Source of the DNA: Calamus simplicifolius
Taxonomy: Eukaryota > Streptophyta > Magnoliopsida > Arecales > Arecaceae
Assembly: GCA_900491605.1 (NCBI GenBank)
Contig: UESW01004422.1
Location: 520,659 to 584,658 of the forward strand
Direction of reading: 5' to 3'
Length of the DNA: 64,000 nucleotides
The position numbers and the translations under genes are program-made. Shown piece by piece: positions 45,807 through 54,590 of the stretch. The notes under the pieces were generated by a model. The model was not told the origin of the DNA. It did not search any database and was given only the letters and a program-made list of their open reading frames with translations. The first letter of the stretch is position 1. Each line of letters begins with the position of its first letter.

Positions 45807-46035
45807 CTACAAAGGAATGCATTATATTTTACAAGAAACAGAAAAAATATGATCGACATTAAATGTTACTCTATGAATTAATACTTTTGAAATGATGCTT
45901 GGTGTTTAGCTTTTATTTTATTCTCTTTCATATTTATTCAAGATAAAATGAAAAGTAAATAAAGAATAAATAAATTTAACTTAAAATAGATTAAAAACTA
46001 GCTAATGTCGTTATCAAAGTATATGAATTAAATGA
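45807..46035. other. Right end of the AT-rich insert
   Basis: AT-rich remainder of the insert that received the Athila-like element. Homology to the Tat LTR resumes at about 46036 ('taggatttacgttatagg'). Confidence 0.4.
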
Positions 46036-46541
46036 TAGGATTTACGTTATAGGCTTCTGGAATGTTGGCGGGATATTACCTGACTTCTCGAGTGTGTCTT
46101 AGGAAGTTTAAAATCGACATGATTTAAATCTGATTCGAATGAAGTTAGTTACGAGGCCGGTAGGATTCGGATCCGGTTTGTTATAAGGATCAACGACCAG
46201 GAAGCTGATTGGTGCTTCAAGATTCAGTTATTTGGTTATTTATGGGCAATAGGCTATATTTGGCTTTATTTTCTTCTTGGGAAGTGCTCTTAATTTTTAT
46301 TTCAGAAAGATTGTTCTTGGTGTTGGAGGTGGCTCGGTCCTGCCGAGGTATGAGAATAGTCCGATTTTGCCGAGGCTCGGTCACGCCGAGGTATGAGAAT
46401 GGTTCCATTGGTTCGGTTTTGTCGAGGCATGGTAATTTATCTTTTTTCAAACATGATATCTGGTGAGTAGATATCGAAAATGATTTTAATTATTTTGTCA
46501 TATGCACAAATATTGATGCAACGATAATTTTACTTCGTATC
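46036..46541 (-). repeat. 5' LTR of the Tat-like element, right piece
   Basis: Aligns with the second half of the 3' LTR (about 20962-21603), ending 'acttcgtatca'. It has fewer 'gccgaggtatg' motif copies than the left LTR and a deletion near 46288. Confidence 0.85.
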
Positions 46542-46604
46542 AATATAGATTTTTGAGTCTCATCAGAAAACAACGAAAATCAACATTGCGCCCCTTCGAT
46601 CTAA

Positions 46605-46756
46605 ATATGAGAGAGATGTGATCTATATGAATATCTGCTGCTTTGGTTCGCTGGTGGTGATGCCCATAGCCAGCCTTTGGATATGAGAGAGATGTGATCT
46701 ATATGAATATCTGCTGCTTTGGTTCGCTGGTGGTGATGCCCATAGCCAGCCTTTGG
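46605..46756. repeat. Perfect 76-bp tandem duplication
   Basis: 46605-46680 is repeated without a mismatch at 46681-46756. It starts 'atatgagagagatgtgatct' and ends 'catagccagcctttgg'. It lies in the upstream region of small gene copy B and is single in copy A. Perfect identity means it is recent, or an assembly duplication. Confidence 0.95.
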
Positions 46757-47046
46757 ACAGAGGTGCATGACACAAGCAAGGGCCCCAGTGGAATGCCATC
46801 CAACAAAAGATCCGATGGCACGACGAAGCCAGCCTTAGCTCTCGCCGTCCCGTAGGTTCCTTCCTACCTGCTGCCCACGGCCCATCTGATGCTTAACCCC
46901 CAAGAAAATGGAACAATATTTTTATATTACTTGCAAAACATGTTCGCTTTGACCAGGCTTCGAAATGAACCAAATTATTCACCATTGCAGCGAGGGCGTT
47001 TCTGTGGTTTTGAACAACAATTGGGTGAGATAATTTGTCCACCATC

Positions 47047-47054
47047 TATAAAAC
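47047..47054 (+). promoter_or_regulatory. TATA box of small gene copy B
   Basis: 'TATAAAAC' lies 85 bp before the start codon, matching position and context ('ccaccatctataaaa.gctatc') of the copy A promoter. Confidence 0.75.
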
Positions 47055-47131
47055 GCTATCTAGACCACCTTCCCCGAGGCAGAGCACATCCATAGAGCAA
47101 AGTTTGCAGAGAAAGAAGAGAAGCAGTAGAG

Positions 47132-47377
47132 ATGGCCTTCAACTTCTCTTGCTTGTCAGCCTTTGCCAAAGTTTCCCCCATGAAATCATCATCAAAAGAA
47201 GGGGATGAATACTTCTCCAACTCAAAGCTAAAGAAGAAGCAAGAGAAGGAGGTGAGCAACGAGAAGCATCAAGATAAGAAGAAGAAGAAGAAGAAGAAGA
47301 AGAACAAGAGCAACCTCGAGCAGGCTGCTTCGAGGGCGATGTACTTCCAATTCCACTCTCGACCGGGCCTCCTCTGA
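47132..47377 (+). CDS. Small Lys-rich protein of unknown function, copy B
   Basis: An 81-residue paralogue of copy A. It starts 'MAFNFSCLSAFAKVSPMKSS' and ends 'ASRAMYFQFHSRPGLL', the last 16 residues being identical in A and B. The middle is shorter than in A but has a longer Lys run (about residues 52-60), produced by an AAG microsatellite. It has a single exon, with a conserved TATA box and conserved 3' flank. No targeting or enzymatic motif is recognised. The intact frame and identical ends in both copies argue that both are or were recently functional. Confidence 0.75.
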   Translation: MAFNFSCLSAFAKVSPMKSSSKEGDEYFSNSKLKKKQEKEVSNEKHQDKKKKKKKKKNKSNLEQAASRAMYFQFHSRPGLL

Positions 47378-48178
47378 TCTTGTACAGTTTAATTAATTGT
47401 TTGGTTTGTCGAGTGGATGCCAAGGGCACATATAATATAATTATATGGTTGTTGTCATCAAAATATATGTATTCTTTGATTTATTCGGTCTTTAATTCCT
47501 TTTTCCGTTGAATTCTTTTCCTTTGTCCATTAGTATTACTGTTTGCCATAGAATTTTGGAGTCCAACTCTGTTTGAGAGCCGCGAGATAGAGCTTTGTTT
47601 AGTTCTAACGACGGGAACCTAATTTAACCATACTTTCAACTGAAAGAATTGATTAGATGAATGCATTGAGAAAAGAAAAACAGGGGCGGCTTCACAAAAC
47701 GGGTCCTCTTTTGATTGAGGAATAATAAAAAGAGGAATTCAAATACCTATTCCACTTCTTTGTTTTCATCTGGGTCCAAAACTGGAGTTCTTCCCGACGG
47801 ACTGAGAGGTCTCTTGTCCGAAAGAACTCGGAGAGTAAAGAAGAGAAGAGCGTTATACCAGGAATAAAGTTAATGCCTGGCATAACCCTGTTCACAGTAA
47901 ACAACCGTCCCTATAATTATTCCTGTTTTCTAAAATCTATTTCTTAGGCTTTACGCTAATTCTAAATGCTCGCATATTCAGCAAAATATAAGGTTGATGC
48001 TGATTAAATTTAATGGCTTCTTTGTTCCAAGAAAAAGAAAAAAACAAAACAAAGACAACACAAGACGTACGAAGCACGTAGTCCAACAGAGAGAAGAAAA
48101 TTTAAACCTTGTTTTTTCTTTTTTTTTTTCATTTTTAATGACTTAACCAATTATTAGCGATCACTGGTTTTCTTCACA
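47378..48178. other. 3' flank of small gene copy B and spacer
   Basis: Downstream DNA sharing short blocks with the copy A flank, then AT-rich spacer. No other gene is seen. Confidence 0.5.
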
Positions 48179-48388
48179 GAAAAGACTTTGTACACCGTCC
48201 TCGGTGCAGCAAGTCCTATATGGGCTACACCGCTCCTTTCTATTGGTCCACATGGATCCCATATGGCCTGACATGATGGGACAGAATAGCAGGGAGATAA
48301 TGTTACTTTTTAATCGTACATCCATTAAAAGTCGTTCAGCCTTTCACCATTGGTGTAAAGATAAAATGCCCTTTCCCTCCAGCCTACT

Positions 48389-48799
48389 TCAACCCGCCAT
48401 CTTATTTGGATTTTGCTGATAAAAAATCGTAAGGTTCTGGCCTGGAAGAAAAGTATCCGAAGGAGTGGCAAAGCTCTGCCAGACGACATCCTTGAGCGCA
48501 TTCAAGAGAACAAGATTCCTATCGTCGCGGAGACTGGATGAAGCGACGGAGGAGTTGTGAGTGTTGCTGCTCCAGACCTCAGCTCCCTTCGAAGAGTCGA
48601 AGAGAACGAGACCTCCGGCCTCATTGAGTTGAAGAAACGAATTATATCCGACAAAAACATGAGCGCCGGCAACCCATACAGGTGCCTGCTCGGAGGACGG
48701 GATCGATCTCGAGTTGAAGCGAATGCCGACTTCATACTGGTTAGGTTCGTCAGGGCGGCTAAGGAACTCCAATGCAAAGTTCTCATCGGTTCAAAACCT
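48389..48799 (-). pseudogene. Bulb-lectin (G-type lectin, SD3-1-like) gene fragment, left arm
   Basis: The minus-strand frame reads 'ENFALEFLSRPDEPNQYEVG', then 'LQLNEAGGLVLFDSSKGAEV' and 'NLVLLNALKDVVWQSFATPS' with 'DTFLPGQNLT'. This is the beta-prism mannose-binding lectin domain as found in S-domain receptor-like proteins of the SD3-1 kind. The first in-frame codons are preceded by a TGA and by the tandem array, so there is no start codon or signal peptide. The frame ends about 35 residues after the lectin motif. The family consensus LxDDGNLVLL reads LRDDRNLVLL here. It has about 130 residues against several hundred in the full family; a fragment, probably not translated. Confidence 0.8.
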
Positions 48800-49993
48800 T
48801 AAGACAAAGCATCAGTTAAAACCCACGACACCCTAGTTGGAAACCCACGACACCCTAGTTCATAACCCACGACACCCTAGTTCAAAACCTTAAGACAAAG
48901 CATCAGTTCAAACCAACGACACCCTAGTTGGAAACCCACGACACCCTAGTTCATAACCCACGACACCCTAGTTCAAAACCTTAAGACAAAGCATCAGTTC
49001 AAACCCACGACACCCTAGTTGGAAACCCACGACACCCTAGTTCATAACCCATGACACCCTATTTCAAAACCTTAAGACAAAGCATCAGTTTAAACCCACG
49101 ACACCCTAGTTGGAAACCCACGACACCCTAGTTCATAACCCACGACACCATAGTTTAAAACCTTAAGATAAAGCATCAGTTCAAACCCACGACACCTTGG
49201 TTGGAAACCCACGACACCCTAGTTCATAACCCACGACACCCTAGTTCAAAACCTTAAGACAAAGCATCAGTTCAAACCCATGACACCCTGGTTGGAAACC
49301 CACGACACCCTAGTTCATAACCCACGACACCCTAGTTCAAAACCTTAAGACAAAGCATCAGTTCAAACCCACGACACCCTAGTTGGAAACCCACGACACC
49401 CTAGTTCATAACCCACGACATCCTAGTTCAAAACCTTAAGACAAAGCATCAGTTCAAACCCACGACACCCTAGTTCATAACCCATGACACCCTAGTTCAT
49501 AACCCATGACACCCTAGTTCAAAACCTTAAGACAAAGCATCAGTTTAAACCCACGACACCCTAGTTCATAACCCACGACACCCTAGTTCAAAACCTTAAG
49601 ACAAAGCATCAGTTTAAACCCACGACACCCTAGTTCATAACCCACGACACCCTAATTCAAACCTTAAGACAAAGCATCAGTTCAAACCCACGACACCCTA
49701 GTTCATAACCCACGACACCCTAGTTCATAACCCATGACACCCTATTTCAAAACCTTAAGACAAAGCATCAGTTTAAACCCACAACACCGTAGTTGGAAAC
49801 CCACGACATCCTAGTTCATAACCCATGACACCCTAGTTCAAAACCTTAAGATAAAGCATCAGTTCAAACCCACGACACCCTAGTTGGAAACCCACGACAC
49901 CCTAGTTCATAACCCACGATACCCTAATTCAAAATCTTAAGATAAAGCATCAGTTCAAACTCATGACATCTTAGTTGGAAACCCACGACACCC
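48788..49993. repeat. Tandem array, left arm (91-bp higher-order unit)
   Basis: About 14 units. A full unit has a 26-bp spacer ('accttaagacaaagcatcag...') plus three related 21-22-bp subunits built on 'cccacgacaccctagtt' and ending in ggaaa, cataa or caaa. Some units lack one subunit (about 66 bp). The period is not a multiple of three and the array has no coding sense. Confidence 0.95.
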
Positions 49994-50114
49994 TAATCCC
50001 TCCCCGCAGTCGGCAGCCTGCAGCGAATAAAATAGTAGTGCCCAGGATGCTCGCTGTGCCGAAGAATAATTTAAGCTCGGTACGAGAGCTGGCTCCTCAT
50101 CGGGTCTTCTCCGA

Positions 50115-50318
50115 GTGGATGAGGATCGAGCACCCATCACCGGTCACCGCAAGCAAAGAAAGTGGACTTCAACGCATGCAAGCGAAAGCGGACGACAATG
50201 CGCCGATTCGAGGCGATTGTTGGTGCTGGTCACATGGATCTGTCTCTTTCTTTCCGTGGTCCTCTTGGTTAGCTTCTTCTTGTTTGCAATTGTTTATTGG
50301 ATAAGATTAGAGGATTAA
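50115..50318 (+). other. Small open frame with a strong transmembrane helix in the spacer
   Basis: A 67-residue frame starting in the left arm end and running through the spacer. The N-terminal half is basic and polar. The C-terminal part 'LLVLVTWICLFLSVVLLVSF' is clearly membrane-spanning. No upstream promoter or family match is recognised. It could be a fragment of the receptor-like gene or chance. The mirrored side does not keep it, as the homology between arms ends at 'gtggatgag'. Confidence 0.3.
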
Positions 50319-50542
50319 TTGGCTTCTTTAACAAAGTGGGGAGGGGATGATTAAAATAAGAATCGGAGGAATATGGCCTTCTTGCTGTTGGCTTGGGGAG
50401 GGGATGATTAATTCTCATCCACTCGGAGAAGACCCGATGAGGAGCCAGCTCTCGTACCGAGCTTAAATTATTCTTCGGCACAGCGAGCATCCTGGGCACT
50501 ACTATTTTATTCGCTGCTGCAGGCTGCCGATCGCGGGGAGGG

Positions 50543-51867
50543 ATTAGGGTATCGTGGGTTTCCAATTAGGATGTTGTGGGTTTGAACTGATGCTTTGTCT
50601 TAAGGTTTTGAATTAAGGTGTCGTGGGTTATGAACTAGGGTGTCGTGGGTTTCCAACTAGGGTGTCGTGGGTTTGAACTGATGCTTTGTCTTAAGGTTTT
50701 GAACTAGGGTGTCGTGGGTTATGAACTAGGGTGTCGTGGGTTTCCAACTATGGTGTCGTGGGTTTGAACTGATGCTTTGTCTTAAGGTTTTGAACTAGGG
50801 TATCGTGGGTTATGAACTAGGGTGTCGTGGGTTTCCAACTAGGGTGTCGTGGGTTTGAACTGATGCTTTGTCTTAAGGTTTTGAACTAGGGTGTCGTGGG
50901 TTATGAACTAGGGTGTCGTGGGTTTAAACTGATGCTTTGTCTTAAGGTTTTGAATTAGGGTGTCATGGGTTATGAACTAGGGTGTCGTGGGTTATGAACT
51001 AGGGTATCGTGGGTTTGAACTGATGCTTTGTCTTAAGGTTTTGAACTAGGGTGTCGTGGGTTATGAACTAGGGTGTCGTGGGTTTCCAACTAGGGTGTCA
51101 TGGGTTTGAACTGATGCTTTGTCTTAAGGTTTTGAACTAGGGTGTCGTGGGTTATAAACTAGGGTGTCGTGGGTTTCCAACTAGGGTGTCATGGGTTTGA
51201 ACTGATGCTTTGTCTTAAGGTTTTGAACTAGGGTATCGTGGGTTATGAACTAGGGTGTCGTGGGTTTCCAACTAGGGTGTCGTGGGTTTGAACTGATGCT
51301 TTATCTTAAGGTTTTGAACTAGGGTGTCGTAGGTTATGAACTAGGGTGTCATGGGTTTCCAACTAGGGTGTCGTGGGTTTAAACTGATGCTTTGTCTTAA
51401 GGTTTTGAACTAGGGTGTCGTGGGTTATGAACTAGGGTGTCGTGGGTTTAAACTGATGCTTTGTCTTAAGGTTTTGAACTAGGGTGTCATGGGTTATAAA
51501 CTAGGGTGTCGTGGGTTTGAACTGATGCTTTGTCTTAAGGTTTTGAACTAGGGTGTCGTGGGTTTCCAACTAGGGTGTCGTGGGTTTGAACTGATGCTTT
51601 GTCTTAAGGTTTTGAACTAGGGTGTCGTGGGTTATAAACTAGGGTGTCGTGGGTTTCCAACTAGGTGTCGTGGGTTTGAACTGATGCTTTATCTTAAGGT
51701 TTTGAACTAGGGTGTCGTGGGTTATGAACTAGGGTGTCGTGGGTTTAAACTGATGCTTTGTCTTAAGGTTTTGAACTAGGGTGTCGTGGGTTATAAACTA
51801 GGGTGTCGTGGGTTTCCAACTAGGGTGTCGTGGGTTTTAACTGATGCTTTGTCTTAAGGTTTTGAAC
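50543..51867. repeat. Tandem array, right arm (91-bp higher-order unit, inverted)
   Basis: About 16 units of the reverse complement of the left array ('aactagggtgtcgtgggtt' based). Copy number and order of full and shortened units differ from the left arm, showing independent expansion or contraction after the inversion. Confidence 0.95.
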
Positions 51868-52311
51868 CGATGGGAACTTTGCATTGGAGTTCCTTAGCCG
51901 CCCTGACGAACCTAACCAGTATGAAGTCGGCATTCGCTTCAACTCGAGATTGATCCCGTCCTCCGAGCAGGCACCTGTATGGGTTTTCGGCGCTTATGTT
52001 TTGTCGGATATAATTCGTTTCTTCAACTCAATGAGGCCGGAGGTCTCGTTATCTTCGACTCTTCGAAGGGAGCTGAGGTCTGGAGCAGCAACACTCACAA
52101 CTCCTCCGTCGCTTCAGCCAGTCTCCGCGACGATGGGAATCTTGTTCTCTTGAATGCGCGCAAGGATGTCGTCTGGCAGAGCTTTGCCACTCCTTCGGAT
52201 ACTCTTTTTCAGGCCAGAACCTTACGATTTTTTATCAGCAAAATCCAAATAAGATGGCGGGTTGAAGTAGGCTGGAGGAAAAGGGCATTTTTATCTTTAC
52301 ACCAATGGTGA
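51868..52311 (+). pseudogene. Bulb-lectin gene fragment, right arm, frameshifted
   Basis: The mirrored copy of the left-arm lectin fragment. 'FLSRPDEPNQYEVGIRFNSR' is intact. One base is lost in a T run near 52003-52007, so the continuation ('LQLNEAGGLVIFDSSKGAEV', 'LRDDGNLVLLNARKDVVWQS') is in another frame. A further loss near 52205 breaks the 'LPGQNL' stretch. It keeps the consensus LRDDGNLVLL that the left copy has lost, so neither arm is a simple copy of the other. Confidence 0.8.
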
Positions 52312-54411
52312 AAGGCTGAACAACTTTTAATGGATATACAATTAAAAGTAACATTATCTTCCTGCTATTCTGTCACATCATGTCAGGCCACATGGGATCC
52401 ATGTGGACCAATAGGAAAGAGTGATGCAGCCCACATAGAACTTACTGCACCGGAGGCGATGTACAAAGTCTTTTCCTTTCTTCACTACTCCAGGAATTTA
52501 CCTTACAATTGCCAAGGCCTCAACCTATAATTTAAGTTGGAACCCAAGCGGTGAGAGTTGGCTGTGAGCTGACTCTTGGTTGCTTGAACTTTAGCTCAAT
52601 AAATTAACAAATAAAAAAGTAAAATATTTTATATTTAATAATAATAATAATAAGAAGAATAATAGCCTGATCAATATAAATACATAAGCAAAAGTTTCGA
52701 AAGATCATTGGTTTGCGCTCGGTCTATGAAATAAAGTATTTGAGCAGTTCTATTTTAGAAGGGTTACGTTAAGTAAGTGATAGTCGGCATAAAACTTTGT
52801 TAAATTTTTTAAAATATAAATTATTAAAGTAAAAAAAATAGATTCATATAGTCGATCTCATGTAACTGAGAAAAGACTTAGATGAGTTGAATTGATTTGA
52901 GTTGAGCAGCTCTATTTTGAATTAAATTCAAAAAAGTCTACCTGAATTTAGCTTATTTACAGCCATAAATTTGAGTTTGCAGGAGATCTACCATGACTCT
53001 AATAATTTGTTTTTCTTTTAGTTATTTGAGATTAATTTTGTGGGCCTTTATCCATCAATTATTTTTGTTTAAGGTCAACTGATGTTAGTGTTCTAATGGT
53101 TTGATTTGGATTGATTTTTTTTATCTCTCTTTTTAGTCTCATTTTAAAAATTTTAAATAAAAAAAGTGATTCAGTGTCTAATAAAGTCCATATAATTTTA
53201 AAATCACATTTTTATAAATCATTGCTTAATTATATTATTTTAATTTTTTTAAACTTTATAATTATTATTCTATTAATGTCTAGCCATGCTTTAATTTTGT
53301 ATCTATATATTCTGGTATTTATAACAATAAATAAGTGAAAGAAGAAAATAAAAAAACGAATTGATCATTAATATTATTTAAAAATAACAAGAAAAAAAAG
53401 TATGTTGTAATTTTTTTTTTAGAAAAAAGCTATCCAAAATTATTCATGAGTTTATCCTAATCAATCATTTGGAGTTATAGTTTAGCTTCAATGGTCCACC
53501 ACTGATCACTAAAAATAAAAGCTATCCAAAATGATTCGTAATTTAATCATAATCTAATCATTTAAGACTAGAATTTAGATTTAATGATCTGAATCTGAAA
53601 GTAATCCAAACTTAAAATAACCGGCACCAACTCGATTGGCACCTCTAATTATGAATAATCGATTACCGACTATCATTTAACCATATAAAGTTTACTATAA
53701 AAATTGATTTCATCGTCTTTTAAAACAAGCACAGACAAATCGATAAACCAAATTGAAGCCAAACTGAATTGTTTGGTTTAATTCAGCTCACTACATTGGA
53801 ATGGCCTGTTCGATTTCGATTGCAATTTTAAAAATCGATTCAAATTTATTTGGTTTTAAAAATATCTCTAAACCACACCATACATATTCACCATAAGTGT
53901 AAAATATGACTCCTAGCTAATATTATTGCTTTTTAATAATACTAATATTATTATTCATGATATAATCTATACTTTTTCCAATATATTATCCTCTCAACTT
54001 TCAAATTTAAGACCCTTGGTTATTTCTCGTGGCAGGAGCAGCAGTGAGTTAAGTCCTCACGTGGTCACATTCCGATCCATAGCGGAACAATTTTGGGCCT
54101 AAAAGTTGAGCCCAGTTGCGGCCTTTGGCCCATTCTTCGGTAGCTTGGCCTGGTCCAAAAAATATTCCTTATCCGGGCCCGTTATTACTGGTTGAGTCCG
54201 ATCTTGTTACTATATCCCTTTGATTTTTGGACCAGACCTAATTGGAGTGGTACAGTTAAGGAGTTATAAATCAAAATAATTATCATGCTTCTATTGCATG
54301 CCCCTTGACATACAAAGTTAATTTGAGTGCTTAAGTTTGTCACAAATTGAGCTTGTCACGACTAATTCAGTTTCGGTTTTTACAACCGTAACATGTATCT
54401 ATTTAAAAGGG

Positions 54412-54590
54412 TCTAGTTAATTATTCACCAACTAGTGCTGCCACGGGTTAAGACTTACAAATCCATCATAAATGGGGAATAATAGTTGGAATATGGTTTC
54501 CATGTACGATGATCTAATTAATTATTCACCAGCTAGAACTGCCGCATTGTAGTCCCATAAATCAATCATGAATGGGGGAACGTTTGGATC
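54412..54590. repeat. Diverged direct repeat, 100-bp period
   Basis: 'tctagttaattattcacca' near 54412 and 'tctaattaattattcacca' near 54512 start two related stretches of about 75 bp with further matches ('ctgcc.c', 'aaat..atcat.aatgggg'). Confidence 0.6.

Larger units (their letters stand above)
20682..46541 (-). mobile_element. Tat-lineage Ty3/gypsy element, interrupted by nested insertions
   Basis: A minus-strand LTR retrotransposon. The left LTR (3' LTR) is 20682-21603. The right LTR (5' LTR) is in two pieces, 33198-33460 and about 46036-46541, because other DNA entered it. Internal order on the minus strand: PBS, gag, protease, RT, RNase H, a second archaeal-like RNase H, integrase, tandem repeats, an antisense gene on the plus strand, PPT. 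The second RNase H and the antisense gene are hallmarks of the Tat lineage (Retand, Grande, Ogre relatives). The element's own length is about 13 kb. LTR ends are TG/CA. The outer flanks (TATGT left, ATATA right) do not form a clean target duplication. All coding parts are broken. Confidence 0.85.
48179..52475. repeat. 4.3-kb inverted repeat with lectin fragments and mirrored tandem arrays
   Basis: The left arm is about 48179-50126 and the right arm about 50411-52475, reverse complements with scattered differences. From outside in, each arm has 'gaaaagactttgtaca' and about 200 bp of flank, a bulb-lectin gene fragment, an array of a 91-bp repeat unit, and a 130-bp unique block ending in 'ccgagtggatgag'. 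The spacer is 50127-50410. Arms differ in base sequence, in repeat copy number and by indels, so this is a real, aged structure and not a simple assembly mirror. It could be a foldback-type element or an inverted gene duplication. Confidence 0.92.

Noticed and set aside
20677..46546. Target-site duplication of the Tat-like element
   Set aside because: The flanks TATGT and ATATA do not match in a convincing way; either the ends have mutated or a boundary is off.
48788..51867. Telomere-like or CRISPR-like array
   Set aside because: The subunit shares only CCCTA with the plant telomere repeat, the period is 91 bp and modular, there are no unique spacers, and the organism is a plant.
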